From Cupriavidus lacunae (GTDB taxonomy: Bacteria > Pseudomonadota > Gammaproteobacteria > Burkholderiales > Burkholderiaceae): DNA of 64,000 bases. Made by a program: the position numbers and the translations under genes. Positions 26,602 to 36,064 of the stretch are shown here, one piece after another (the stretch's first letter is position 1; the number at the start of each line of letters is the position of its first letter). The DNA is taken from NCBI RefSeq assembly GCF_003353055.1, contig NZ_QKWJ01000006.1, positions 62,001 to 126,000 on the forward strand. Reading direction: 5' to 3'. The notes beneath the pieces are model-generated. The model saw only the letters and a list, made by a program, of their open reading frames with translations, had not been told where the DNA came from and made no database searches.

Positions 26602-28860
26602 TCAGGCCCGCTTGGCCCGCTTGGCGTGAGCGCCTCCATACTGATTCATGTAGCGGTACTTGCCGAAATGATAGTGGGCACGGTACCAGCGCCCCTCCAC
26701 CTTCAGGCCGTTGAAGATCACGCCCTTGATATCGCTGCCGGCCTGCACGATCGCCCGCCGCGTGGCCTTGAGTTCCGATGCCGTGCTCAGGTCCGCGCGG
26801 GCCACCAGGAACACCGCGGCCGCCTTGGTCGCCAGCACGCCGGCGTCGGAGGTGGCCAGCACCGGCGGCGTGTCCAGCAGCACCACGTCGTAGCGGTTCC
26901 TGAGCGTTGCCAGCAGCGTATCCATGCCGCGGGTCTGCAGCAGGTCGGCAGCCAGCGGCGGCTCCGAGCCGGTCGCGATAAAGTCCAGGCCCGGCACCAC
27001 GTCGCGCTGCAGCACCTGGTCCAGCGGCGTGCCGGTCAGCAGCTCGGTCAGGCCCGGCACGCGCGGCTTGCCGAAGTGGTGGTTGAGGCCGCCGCGCCGC
27101 AGGTCGGCATCGACCAGCACCACGCGGCGCCCGGCCGTGGCCAGCACGGTGGCGAAGTTGGCCGAGATGAACGACTTACCGACTTCCGGCGCCGGGCCGG
27201 TAATCACTACCACATTGTTGCCGTCGCTGTTGAGCAGGGCAAACTGCAGCGCAGTGCGGAAGCTGCGCAGGCTTTCCACGGCGGGGTCGTCCGGCATGCG
27301 CCGCGCCAGCAGCTTGTCGGTATCTGGCCCGCCGCGCAAGCGCTCCTGCTGGGCGCTGTAGGGCACCGTCGCGTACACCGTCATGCCGGTCTCGCGCTCG
27401 ATCTCATCCGCATCCGCCACGCCGCCGTCCAGCAGGCGCCGCAGCACCACCACGGCGGTCCCGGCGAGCAGGCCCAGTATCACCGAGGCCGCGGCGATCA
27501 GCTTGCGGTTCGGCTTGGCCGGGCGGATCGGCACCTCGGCCGGGTCCACCAGGCGCGCCGTGCCCACCTTGCTGGCACGCACCAGCTTGAGCTGCTGCAC
27601 GTCGTTCAGCAGCGACTGGTACATCTCGGTGCTGACCTTTACGTCGCGCATCAGCCGCAACACGTTCTGCTCGACATCCGGCAAGCGCTGGATCTTGGTG
27701 CCGACGGCGCCGAGCTGCGCGTTCAGGTCGGCAATCTGCTTGTCCATGATCTCGATCGCGGGATGGTTCGGGGTGAAGCGCGTGATCAGCTCCTGGCGCT
27801 TCTGGTGCAGTTCCTGCAGCTTGGCCTGCGTCGCCACGGACTGCGACAGGATCAGCTTGGATTCCTCGCTCAGATCGATGGTGCCACGCTGGTTGCGCAT
27901 GGTGTTGTAGCGCGTCTCGGCGGTTTCCACCTGTTGCTTGAGTTGCGGCAGCTGTGCTTCCAGGAAGATCAGCGACTTCTCGGCTTCGGCCCCCTTGCGC
28001 GCCTGGTTCTGCTGGACATACGCGTTGCCGATCTCGTTCAGGATAGCCGCCGTCATCTCGGCCGAGGCGCCTTCCAGCGACACCCCGATTACGCCGCTTT
28101 GCTTGCCGCGCTCCGTGATGACCAGCTGGCTCTGCAGGTCCGAGATGGCGACGGCGCGCGGCAGGCGCGTGACATTGAAGATCGCGCCCGGGCGCGCTTC
28201 GAGCTCGCTCACCGTGATGGTGACACTGCCGCTGGCGGTGGCCACCGTCAGCGGCACGCCGACCGCTCCCTCCGCGATGGTGTCGTCGCTGGCGAACGCC
28301 AGCCGGTACTTGCCGTGGCCCAGCGCCGTGACGGTGATCAGGCGGCGCTCCATCGCCGGCGGCACGTCAAGGCGCGATACGGCGATCGCTTCGCTGCCCC
28401 ACGCATAGCCGCCCTTGCCAAACAGGCCGGGCTGCGACAGCTCGCGGTTGAAGCTGGCCAGGGCCGCGCCCACTACGGGGAAATAGCGCGGCGACGCCGC
28501 GACGTCGAGGTGCAGGGCATCCACGGCCTTGCCCACCACCATGCGCGAGCGCAGCAGCTCGATCTCCGCCGAGGGGGCCGGCTTGACGTCATACACGGGC
28601 GAGACGGCGGCGCCTTGCTTGTTGTTGCCGGCGCCACCAGCAGTATTCTGCTCCTCGACCTGCACCAGGATGTCGGCGCGGAACACCGGCTTGGACAAGA
28701 AGGCAAAGAGCAGGCCTGCCGCCATGACCACCGCTGCGACCAGGAGAAAGGTCCAGCGATAGCGGACCAACACGTCGACATACGAGGTCAGGTCCACCGC
28801 CGGCTCGTCCGCTTCCGGTGTCTGCGTCTCGTAGTCACGCAAGTTCTTGATGTTGCTCAT
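26602..28860 (-). CDS. wzc: Wzc-type bacterial tyrosine kinase / co-polymerase
   Basis: 752 residues. It sits in the inner membrane, controls polymer length and opens export through Wza, cycling between phosphorylated and free states. It has a Wzz domain with membrane segment at about 32-52, a coiled coil (about 270-400), a second membrane segment near 440-460, a Walker A GPAPEVGKS near 555, LVDADLRRGG and LLDTPPVLA. The tail carries five Tyr within 15 residues (WYRAHYHFGKYRY, NQY), the usual autophosphorylation cluster. GGGGAGG precedes the ATG, which overlaps the phosphatase stop. It ends the leftward wza-wzb-wzc operon. Confidence 0.95.
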   Translation of the reverse strand: MSNIKNLRDYETQTPEADEPAVDLTSYVDVLVRYRWTFLLVAAVVMAAGLLFAFLSKPVFRADILVQVEEQNTAGGAGNNKQGAAVSPVYDVKPAPSAEIELLRSRMVVGKAVDALHLDVAASPRYFPVVGAALASFNRELSQPGLFGKGGYAWGSEAIAVSRLDVPPAMERRLITVTALGHGKYRLAFASDDTIAEGAVGVPLTVATASGSVTITVSELEARPGAIFNVTRLPRAVAISDLQSQLVITERGKQSGVIGVSLEGASAEMTAAILNEIGNAYVQQNQARKGAEAEKSLIFLEAQLPQLKQQVETAETRYNTMRNQRGTIDLSEESKLILSQSVATQAKLQELHQKRQELITRFTPNHPAIEIMDKQIADLNAQLGAVGTKIQRLPDVEQNVLRLMRDVKVSTEMYQSLLNDVQQLKLVRASKVGTARLVDPAEVPIRPAKPNRKLIAAASVILGLLAGTAVVVLRRLLDGGVADADEIERETGMTVYATVPYSAQQERLRGGPDTDKLLARRMPDDPAVESLRSFRTALQFALLNSDGNNVVVITGPAPEVGKSFISANFATVLATAGRRVVLVDADLRRGGLNHHFGKPRVPGLTELLTGTPLDQVLQRDVVPGLDFIATGSEPPLAADLLQTRGMDTLLATLRNRYDVVLLDTPPVLATSDAGVLATKAAAVFLVARADLSTASELKATRRAIVQAGSDIKGVIFNGLKVEGRWYRAHYHFGKYRYMNQYGGAHAKRAKRA

Positions 28861-29360
28861 GTTGCCTCCCCGTAACGGGTTGACTGTGCCTCGGATTGAA
28901 TTCTTGCCGCCCACGACTGCACGCCCTGCCGGATCAGGCCCAGCACGATCACGAACATGGCCTGCGAGCAGCCATAGGGGTCAGGGATGTCCGCCTGCTC
29001 GGCTTCGCACAACCGGTGAGTCTTGCCACGCGCAGCAGGGAACTGCGCCTCCAGCCATTCGCGCTGCTCGTGGTCCATCACCAGCACCAGGTCGGCGCCG
29101 GCCACCATGCCGGCATCCAGCTCGCGCGCGCGGTGCGGCGCCAGGTCCAGCCCTTCCTTCGCCAGCAGCCGGATCACGCGCGGGTCGGCGCCCGCGCCGA
29201 CCGGCGGCGCCAGCCCGGCCGAGGTGACGCTGCATGCGGGCAACGCCTGGCGCAGCAGGTCGGCGGCCATCGGGCTGCGACAACGGTTGCCCAGGCAGAC
29301 CACCAGGATCGAGCGGATCATCGCGGCGTCGGTTGGTTCCAGGATCAGCGGCTGCAGCAT
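28857..29360 (-). CDS. wzb: low-molecular-weight protein tyrosine phosphatase (Wzb)
   Basis: 167 residues. It removes phosphate from the tyrosine tail of the adjacent Wzc. The P-loop CLGNRCRS (C22 to R28) fits CX5R(S); the general acid lies in DIPDPYG. The first Met is taken because it is 3 bases after the upstream stop, implying coupled translation; a start at M14 (MIRSILVV) would match family length better and is possible. The stop overlaps the Wzc start (ATGA). Gene order wza-wzb-wzc is the classical one. Confidence 0.93.
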   Translation of the reverse strand: MLQPLILEPTDAAMIRSILVVCLGNRCRSPMAADLLRQALPACSVTSAGLAPPVGAGADPRVIRLLAKEGLDLAPHRARELDAGMVAGADLVLVMDHEQREWLEAQFPAARGKTHRLCEAEQADIPDPYGCSQAMFVIVLGLIRQGVQSWAARIQSEAQSTRYGEAT

Positions 29361-29363
29361 GGT

Positions 29364-30536
29364 TCAGGGCTTGGCCAGGCCGCCAATGCCAACCACCGGC
29401 TGCACCAGCAGGCTCATGACACGGCTCCAGCGCACCACTCCGCGCGCATCCACGTACACCACGTCCTTCGGCTCGAGCTCGAAGCCTTCGGCAATCGCCA
29501 GTGCCACCGGCGAAGTGCCGTCCAGGTGGTACACCTTGGGCGAATCGTTGGCCATCTTGCGGATCACGTAGATCTGTTCGGCGTTGGCCGAAGTGGGGTT
29601 CACGCCGCCGGCGTCTCCGAGGGCCTCGTTCAGGGTCATGCGTCCGTTGCGCATCAGCAGCGAGCTCGGCTTGACCACTTCGCCCGTGACGAAGACCTTG
29701 CTGTCTTCGCGTTGCTCGACCCGCACGATGTCGCCGGAGCGCAGCAGGATGCGCGCGGGGTCGACGCCCTTGGCCAGCATCGCGGGGATGTTCACGTACC
29801 AGCTGCGCTCGCCGCGCGTGACGCGAATGCGGCTGTTGTCGCCGGTGGTGTTGAGCACGCCGCCGGCGCGGTTCAGTGCTTCGACCAGCGTCATCGCCGC
29901 GTCGTCGATGGCCAGCATGCCGGGGGTCCTCACCTCGCCGTCGACATAGACGCGCTGGCTGCGAAAGCCCAGCACGCGCACCGTCATCTGCGGGTTGCGC
30001 ACCACGCGCGAGAGCACGCGCGCCATTTCGTCGCGTACCTGGTTGGCGGTCTTGCCCGAGACCTTCATCACGCCGGCATAGGGGAACTGGATATCGCCGT
30101 TGGGGCTGACGACATAGCCCGGCATGTTCGATCCGCCAGTCGACGTCGGGATCTCGAAGGCCGCGCCGATGCTGTAGGTCTGCGTCGGGAACACCAGTTC
30201 GGGGTGGTCCCAGACCACCACCGAGATGATGTCGCCGGGGCCGATCACGTAGGGTTTCGCCTTGCCAAAGAGTTCCTCGACGCGGTCATTGGTGGGTTTG
30301 GATTTGGCGCGCATCTGGCGCACCAGGTCCATGGTGATGGGCGTGATGTCCGGCTTAGCATCCGGCCCGACCGCGTTCACGTTCGCGCTGGGATTGAAGT
30401 ACATCCCCGGCGATGCCGCGCAGCCGCCCAGCAGCAGGGCGGCGCCGAGCATGGCGCACAGGCCCGGCAGCGAGCGCGACCGGACATGACGGTCGGTGCG
30501 GGTGAGGCAAGCGGTGCGGCATTGACTGTTTTCCAC
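29364..30536 (-). CDS. wza: outer-membrane polysaccharide export lipoprotein (Wza)
   Basis: 390 residues. Forms the octameric export channel across the outer membrane. The lipobox is ALLLGGC with Cys39 as lipidation site. The poly_export domain starts at PYVIGPGDIISVVVWDHPEL, followed by SLBB repeats (RVYVDGEVRTPG, KVFVTGEVVKPSS). The GTG start is preferred because AGGAGG lies 6 bases before it; the ATG four codons or so upstream overlaps that ribosome-binding site. The open frame continues far upstream but without family similarity. Confidence 0.94.
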   Translation of the reverse strand: MENSQCRTACLTRTDRHVRSRSLPGLCAMLGAALLLGGCAASPGMYFNPSANVNAVGPDAKPDITPITMDLVRQMRAKSKPTNDRVEELFGKAKPYVIGPGDIISVVVWDHPELVFPTQTYSIGAAFEIPTSTGGSNMPGYVVSPNGDIQFPYAGVMKVSGKTANQVRDEMARVLSRVVRNPQMTVRVLGFRSQRVYVDGEVRTPGMLAIDDAAMTLVEALNRAGGVLNTTGDNSRIRVTRGERSWYVNIPAMLAKGVDPARILLRSGDIVRVEQREDSKVFVTGEVVKPSSLLMRNGRMTLNEALGDAGGVNPTSANAEQIYVIRKMANDSPKVYHLDGTSPVALAIAEGFELEPKDVVYVDARGVVRWSRVMSLLVQPVVGIGGLAKP

Positions 30537-30703
30537 GACATTCCTCCTGCACATTGGGGCTGGGTCCGTGTCGGGCACGGCATGCCCCCGATGCTCCCAG
30601 CCTATGGCTGCGTGGGGGCCCGAATCGGTGCGCTCTCGCACACTCGCGCAAGCGCCGTGGGTGGTGCGCCGCACACTGCCCGGGGGCGCGCGGCGCCCAA
30701 GGC

Positions 30704-31258
30704 TCAGGCCTGTGGCCGGCGCTGGCCGATGGGGCGCGCAGGTGTGCCGCCGTATACGGTCCACGCCTCGCGCAGTGGCTTGGTGACCACCGAGCGCGGC
30801 GCGATCACGGCGCCCTCGGGCAGCGTCACGCCGGGCGAGATGAACGCTTCGGCGCACACCCAGACATGGCGCTCCAGCGTGATCGGCGACGCGATCAGCT
30901 GGAAGGTTTCGCTGTTGTAGTCGTGGGAGCCCGTGCACAGGTGCGAGCCCTGCGAGACGATGGCGTAGTCGCCAAGCGTGATCGGACTGATGTTGTAGAG
31001 CGTCACGCCGTCCGCGACGGCGGTGTGGTCGCCCATCACGAGGTTCCAGGGCGCCCATACCCTGGCGGCCGGGTAGACGCGGGCATCGCGGCCCAGCCTG
31101 GCACCAAACAGCCGCAGCAGCGCGGCGCGCCAGGCATGCATCGGGCGCAGGCTGGGCCGGAACAGCCACAGCCACACCCAATTCCATAGCTGCCGGCGCA
31201 CCCGGTTCGACAGCGTAAAGGAGGGACCGGAAGTACGGCGGGTTTGCTGGATGATCAT
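30704..31258 (-). CDS. hexapeptide-repeat acetyltransferase (WcaF-like)
   Basis: 184 residues. A left-handed beta-helix acyltransferase that would O-acetylate a sugar of the repeat unit. Hexapeptide turns are visible from about residue 70 (YPAARVWAPWNLVMGDH, TVADGVTLYNIS), with the active-site-like GSHDYNSETF and the closing YGGTPARPIG. Its closest style is the colanic acid protein WcaF. It is transcribed leftward ahead of wza, with 167 bases between, and diverges from a glycosyltransferase gene across a G-tract. Confidence 0.85.
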   Translation of the reverse strand: MIIQQTRRTSGPSFTLSNRVRRQLWNWVWLWLFRPSLRPMHAWRAALLRLFGARLGRDARVYPAARVWAPWNLVMGDHTAVADGVTLYNISPITLGDYAIVSQGSHLCTGSHDYNSETFQLIASPITLERHVWVCAEAFISPGVTLPEGAVIAPRSVVTKPLREAWTVYGGTPARPIGQRRPQA

Positions 31259-31337
31259 ATGGGCGACCCCGGACGGCTTGCATTGCGGCCATGCTCGCCC
31301 GAAGCGGCCCGCGCATCGGTGCGCCGCGCCACAAAAC

Positions 31338-31345
31338 GGGGGGGG
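31338..31345. repeat. poly(G)8 tract in a divergent promoter region
   Basis: Eight G lie between the leftward acetyltransferase gene (start 31258) and the rightward glycosyltransferase gene (start 31462). A length change would alter promoter spacing if the promoters span it. Confidence 0.5.
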
Positions 31346-31461
31346 CGGCCTGGCGCGTGCGCCAGCGCACTGAAATGCACGCGGCCCCGGCGCATGCTGC
31401 ACGCACACCAGCAGCTTGCGCAGGCCTGCTGCCAACGCGTGCGCGCCGGAACCATGACCAG

Positions 31462-32562
31462 ATGATGCAACCATTGAGGCCACGCGGCACACCAGGTGTC
31501 CTGATCTACAGCGCTCCGTTCCATCCCGCGGTCGGCGGCATGGAGCGCTTTGCCGAGGAACTCGCAACCGGGCTGACAGAACTTGGCTACCAGGTCGAGG
31601 TGGCCACGCGTACGCCGGCCGCGCCCGGCGATGCCACCGCGTTCCCGTTTGCCGTAACCCGCATCGACGGCCAGCTCCAGCTGGCCCGCGCCATGTTGCG
31701 CCACCGGCGCGTGCTGTTTGTCGGCCTGACTTTCTACGATGTGATGCTGGCGACCGCGCTACGCCGGCGCATCGTGCTGACGCATCACGGCCCCTACACC
31801 GTCTATGGCGACACGCGCCGGGCTTATGCCGGCGCCGTCAAGCGCTGGCTGACACGCTTCTACGACGGCATCTGCGTGAGCCAGTACCTGGCCGGGTGGT
31901 TGCCGGGCAAGCCGCTGGTGATCCACAACGGCTATCGCGATGAGCTGTTCGCGGGCTCGGTGCCCGCCGCCGCACGGCCCGCGGGGAGCTTTATCTTTGT
32001 CGGGCGCCTGGTGACGGAAAAGGGCGTGGACCTGCTGGTGCGCAGCTTTGCCCGGCTGCACGCAACGCGGCCGCAGGCGCGCCTGACCATTGTCGGCGAC
32101 GGGCCGGAGCGCGATGCGCTGTCCCGCCTTGCGGCCGGGCTGGGGTGTGCCGGCGCGGTGCACTTTGCCGGCGGCCAGCCGGCCGCGGCCGTGGCGGCGA
32201 TGCTGGGGCGGCATCAATGCCTGGTAGCGCCGTCGCTGGGCTACGAGTCCTTCGGCATCGTGGCACTGGAAGGCCTGGCGGCCGGCTGCGAGGTGATCGT
32301 GAGCCGGCGCGGCGGCCTGCCCGAAGCCGTCGGCGGCTTCGGCTGGATCGTCGAGCCGGAGATCGGGCCGCTGCATGTGGCGATGGAAGCAGTGCTGGCG
32401 GGCCAGTCACGGCGCACCGAACCCGGCACGCGGCTGTTCCTGCGCGAGCATGAGCGCAAGGCTGTCGCGCGCCGCTACGCCGAGGCCATTGCGCGGTTCA
32501 CGCGGCATCCGCGGGGGCCCTGGGACAACGTGCCGTTGGGCACGGAGAAGCCAGGCCGCTAG
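31462..32562 (+). CDS. glycosyltransferase family 4 (GT-B)
   Basis: 366 residues, cytoplasmic or membrane-associated. The N-terminal donor loop is APFHPAVGGMERF and the C-terminal domain has FVGRLVTEKGVDLL and the E-x7-E type motif in SLGYESFGIVALEGLAAG. It would add one sugar to the growing repeat unit. Two adjacent ATG codons are possible starts. Its stop overlaps that of the converging deacetylase gene in a shared CTAG. Confidence 0.88.
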   Translation: MMQPLRPRGTPGVLIYSAPFHPAVGGMERFAEELATGLTELGYQVEVATRTPAAPGDATAFPFAVTRIDGQLQLARAMLRHRRVLFVGLTFYDVMLATALRRRIVLTHHGPYTVYGDTRRAYAGAVKRWLTRFYDGICVSQYLAGWLPGKPLVIHNGYRDELFAGSVPAAARPAGSFIFVGRLVTEKGVDLLVRSFARLHATRPQARLTIVGDGPERDALSRLAAGLGCAGAVHFAGGQPAAAVAAMLGRHQCLVAPSLGYESFGIVALEGLAAGCEVIVSRRGGLPEAVGGFGWIVEPEIGPLHVAMEAVLAGQSRRTEPGTRLFLREHERKAVARRYAEAIARFTRHPRGPWDNVPLGTEKPGR

Positions 32563-33284
32563 GCTTCGCGCCAGCGGTCTTCATGCGCGGTCAGGCATTT
32601 GCGCAGGAAGCCCAGCATGCCGGTGCCGCAATACACGCTGATGCGGGGCAGTCCGAACGGGTCGTCGCTGGCGCGGGCCAGGCCGCGCGCGGTGATGGTG
32701 GCGTTGGCGTAGCCGGCATCCCGGACCATCAGCCGGTGCGAGGCATCCTGGCTGCCATACGGGTAGCAGAAGGCCGTTACCGGCACGCCGAGCAACTGCT
32801 CGAGCTCTTCCTTGGAGGTGCCGATCTGCCGCCGCGCCTCGCCCGGTGTCATGCGCCGCAGGTCCACATGGTCAAGCGTGTGCGAGCCGACTTCATGGCC
32901 GGCCTGATGCCACTGCCGCATCTCCGCCACGCTCATCAGCGCCGCGGGCCGTATGCCCAGTCCCCGGTCCCAGACGTTGCTGCCGGACATCTGCCGGGAG
33001 ACGAAGTAATTGGTCGCAGTGAAGCCGAGCGCATCCAGCGCGGGCATCGCGTACTCGTACACATTGCGGAAGCCGTCATCGAAGGTGATGCCGAATACCT
33101 TGCCGCTGCGCTCGCCGCGCAGGTATGGCATCAGGTCGCGCATGCAAAGGCCGCGATAGCCCAGCCGGTGCATCAGCCGCATCTGGCGGTGAAAGCGCGC
33201 CGGAGGCACCCACAGCCCTCGCCCGGGCGAGCGGCGTGGCGGCGGGGCGTCAATCTGGTGATACGTCAGGATTGGAATCGACAT
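32559..33284 (-). CDS. NodB-type polysaccharide deacetylase
   Basis: 241 residues with the carbohydrate esterase 4 fold: GITFDDGF gives the catalytic Asp and metal Asp, GSHTLDHVDL the metal His pair, and CYPYGSQD a further motif. No signal peptide was seen, so it may act in the cytoplasm or be exported another way. It could remove an acetyl group from an amino sugar or from O-acetyl decorations. The ribosome-binding site is poor. It is convergent with the preceding glycosyltransferase. Confidence 0.85.
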   Translation of the reverse strand: MSIPILTYHQIDAPPPRRSPGRGLWVPPARFHRQMRLMHRLGYRGLCMRDLMPYLRGERSGKVFGITFDDGFRNVYEYAMPALDALGFTATNYFVSRQMSGSNVWDRGLGIRPAALMSVAEMRQWHQAGHEVGSHTLDHVDLRRMTPGEARRQIGTSKEELEQLLGVPVTAFCYPYGSQDASHRLMVRDAGYANATITARGLARASDDPFGLPRISVYCGTGMLGFLRKCLTAHEDRWREA

Positions 33285-33572
33285 GGCGAGAGCACGAAAG
33301 CCGGCGGGCAGGCGACCGTCAGATGGGAGCCATTCTGGTGCAGTGCATGGTAGGACTCGGTGCGCTGGTTCACATAGCCTTGCCGCGGCAGCGCTGGACG
33401 GTGCGGGTGTGTGGCAGCGAACAGAGCCTGCGGGCCGCCTGGCCCATGCTTCGGGCACGTGGACTTGTGATCCCACTTGCCATTGGCACCTGTTCCCGAT
33501 GACTGGCACCGGCACATTGGTGCAAGGCACAAAGCGGGCATAAGGCGCGGATTCCGGAGATCGCCCTGCACC

Positions 33573-34802
33573 ATGAAATTGCTGCACGTCATTCCCTCCA
33601 TCGACCCCGCCGGGGGCGGCCCCATCGAGGGCATCCGCCAATTGCGCCGGCCCCTGCGCGAGCGCGGCGTCGACGTTGACGTCTGCTGTGGCGATGCGGC
33701 CGATGCCCCGTTCGTGCGCGGCAGCGAAATGAATGTGGTTGCGTTGGGGCCGTCCTCGATGAAGTACGGCTTCAACCCAAGGATGCTGGCGTGGCTGCGG
33801 GCGCATGCCGGGGACTACGACGCCGTGCTGGTCGAAGGCCTGTGGCAGTTCCATGCGCTGGCCACATGCCTTGCGCTGCGCGGCGCCAGGGTGCCGTACT
33901 ACGTCTTTACGCACGGCATGCTGGATCCGTGGTTCCGCGAGCACTACCCGCTCAAGCATGTGAAGAAGAGCCTGTACTGGCTGCTCGGTGATTACTGGGT
34001 ACTGCGACAGGCGCAAGGCGTGCTGTTCACCTGCGAGGAGGAACAGCGGCGTTCACGCCATGCCTTCTGGCCCTACCGCTGCCGCGAGCTGATCGCGGGG
34101 TACGGCACGGCGCAGCCTCCGTCGGATGCGGCGCGGTTGCGCGATCTGTTCCTGGCCGCGTTTCCCGCATTGCGTGACAAGCGCATTGTGCTGTTTCTCG
34201 GCCGTATCCACGAAAAGAAAGGCTGCGACCTCCTGATCGAGGCGTTTGCCGAGGTTGCCGGTGCCGATTCGCGCCTGCACCTGGTGCTGGCGGGCCCGGT
34301 CGATGCGGTGCTGCGCGAGCGCCTGGAGCGGCTGGCCGCGCGCCACGGGCTGGATCGGCGCGTGACCTGGACCGGGATGCTGTCGGGCGAATTGAAGTGG
34401 GGGGCCTATCACGCTGCGGAAGTCTTCAGCCTTCCCTCGCACCAGGAGAACTTTGGCGTTGCCGTTGCGGAGGCGCTGGGCTGCGGCGTGCCGGTGCTGA
34501 TCTCCGACAAGGTGAACATCTGGCGCGAGATTGTCGCGGACGGGGCCGGCCTGGCCGGCGCGGACACCCGTGCCGGCACCACGGCATGCCTGCAGCAGTG
34601 GCTGGCGGCGGAGCCGGCCGGGGGGGCGCGCATGCGAGCGCAGGCGCAAGACTGCTTCCGCCGGCGCTTCGAGGTGCAACAGAGCGCGCAGCGGCTGCTG
34701 GAGATCATTGGCGGGCAGGCTATGGCGGCGCTGCCGGCGCGCGATGCGCGTGAGGAAGCGGGCGAAAAGGCCCTGGGTTCCACGCCGGCCCGCACGCCAT
34801 GA
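33573..34802 (+). CDS. glycosyltransferase (GT-B, group 1)
   Basis: 409 residues. N-terminal IPSIDPAGGGPIEGIR is the donor-loop type of colanic acid-like transferases. The C-terminal Rossmann half shows LFLGRIHEKKGCDLLIEAF and SLPSHQENFGVAVAEALGCG. First gene of a five-gene rightward run with overlapping ends (ATGA with the flippase gene). Donor and acceptor sugars are not predictable. 288 bases upstream are non-coding and should hold the promoter. Confidence 0.88.
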   Translation: MKLLHVIPSIDPAGGGPIEGIRQLRRPLRERGVDVDVCCGDAADAPFVRGSEMNVVALGPSSMKYGFNPRMLAWLRAHAGDYDAVLVEGLWQFHALATCLALRGARVPYYVFTHGMLDPWFREHYPLKHVKKSLYWLLGDYWVLRQAQGVLFTCEEEQRRSRHAFWPYRCRELIAGYGTAQPPSDAARLRDLFLAAFPALRDKRIVLFLGRIHEKKGCDLLIEAFAEVAGADSRLHLVLAGPVDAVLRERLERLAARHGLDRRVTWTGMLSGELKWGAYHAAEVFSLPSHQENFGVAVAEALGCGVPVLISDKVNIWREIVADGAGLAGADTRAGTTACLQQWLAAEPAGGARMRAQAQDCFRRRFEVQQSAQRLLEIIGGQAMAALPARDAREEAGEKALGSTPARTP

Positions 34803-36064
34803 AAGCGCTCAGCATCTTCGTCTATGCCGTACTGTCGCAGGGGCTGGGCGCCATCACCGGGCTGCTGCTGGCGCACTGGCTCAACGTTGGCGACTACGCC
34901 ATCTATACCGTGACCGGCGCCATCGTGGGCGCCATGTCCATCATCACCAAGGGCGGCATCCACTTTGGCCTGAACGCCATCCTGGGGCGCACGTGGCCCG
35001 ACCGCGAGCGCGCCGCGCAGGCCATCCGGGCCGCGCTGGACCAGCGCAAGCGCATCTCGGCCTTCCTGTTGCCGCCGCTGCTGATCGTCGCCGGCGTGCT
35101 GATGTACCGCAACCACGCCACGCTGGCACTGATCGCCGCGCTGCTGCTGACGCTGCTGGCGATGTGGTATTTCGACATGCAGTCGCGCGTGGTGGACCAG
35201 GTGCTGCTGTTCGCCAACCGGGCGCCGGCGCTGCAGGCCATGGATGTCGGGTTGTCGGGCGCACGCCTGCTGCTCTCATGGGTGGTTTATCTGCTCGGGC
35301 TGCAAGGAGCGCTGGCCGCAAGCCTGGTCAATACGCTCTTCGCCGGTTTGCGGGTGCCGTTCGTGCGCCGCTGGCTGCGGCGCGAACTGCCGGCGGCCGC
35401 GGCGGTACCGGTTGCGGAGGACCAGCGCTCGATCCGCGCGATCACGCGCCGGCAGATTCCGATGGATGCGTTCTACTGCCTGCAGTCGCAGTTCACCTTC
35501 GGCATCGTGGCCTACTACGGTGCCGCCAGCCAGACCGCGGCGATCGGCGCATTGTCTCGCATCGGCCAGTTGCTGGTGCCAGTCAGCATCGTGGTCGGCG
35601 CCTATGTCATCCCCCGCTTCGCGCAGGCACGCGAGCACGTGCTGCGCCAGTACGTGGGCTGGCTGTTGCTGGGCTCGCTGCCAGCGTGCGCACTGGTGCT
35701 GCTGGCCTGGCTGTGGCCCAGCCTGCTGCTGCGCCTGGTCGGACCGCACTACGCCGGCCTCAACCTGGAGCTGCTGATCGCCTGCCTGGGGGCGGGCGCC
35801 TGCAGCATTGTCGGCATCGCATGGGAACTATTGGCCAACCGCGGGCTGAATCATTTCAACTTCATGCAGGTGCCGGTGGTGATTGCCTGGTGCCTGGCCG
35901 CGCCGCATCTGCTCGACCTGTCCACGCTGGACGGCGTGCTCTGGTTCGAGGCCGGCCTGGCCTCGGGGCTCGGCGTCGCGGTGTTGTGCGAGCTGGCGGG
36001 TGCCATCCGCGCCGGTCGGCTGTTGCCGCCGGCAGTGTTGTCGGTCGATGGGAGCCGCCCATGA
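34799..36064 (+). CDS. polysaccharide flippase (Wzx-like)
   Basis: 421 residues, about 12 predicted membrane helices. It resembles the MATE/MOP exporter group that flips undecaprenyl-linked repeat units across the inner membrane. The first helix pair begins AVLSQGLGAITGLLLAHWLN and a conserved middle part reads QIPMDAFYCLQSQFTFGIVAYYG. It overlaps both neighbours by 4 bases, so is translationally coupled to the glycosyltransferases. Named from topology and context; no specific motif proves substrate. Confidence 0.78.
   Translation: MKALSIFVYAVLSQGLGAITGLLLAHWLNVGDYAIYTVTGAIVGAMSIITKGGIHFGLNAILGRTWPDRERAAQAIRAALDQRKRISAFLLPPLLIVAGVLMYRNHATLALIAALLLTLLAMWYFDMQSRVVDQVLLFANRAPALQAMDVGLSGARLLLSWVVYLLGLQGALAASLVNTLFAGLRVPFVRRWLRRELPAAAAVPVAEDQRSIRAITRRQIPMDAFYCLQSQFTFGIVAYYGAASQTAAIGALSRIGQLLVPVSIVVGAYVIPRFAQAREHVLRQYVGWLLLGSLPACALVLLAWLWPSLLLRLVGPHYAGLNLELLIACLGAGACSIVGIAWELLANRGLNHFNFMQVPVVIAWCLAAPHLLDLSTLDGVLWFEAGLASGLGVAVLCELAGAIRAGRLLPPAVLSVDGSRP

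Noticed and set aside
30537-31490. Long upstream extension of the Wza frame
   Set aside because: It overlaps the acetyltransferase gene on the same strand and lacks a signal peptide; AGGAGG and the GTG start at 30536 fit better.
34531-36060. Long open frame through the flippase gene ahead of the glycosyltransferase at 36061
   Set aside because: Arg/Gly-rich composition typical of a shadow frame in GC-rich DNA; the real flippase frame shows membrane helices.
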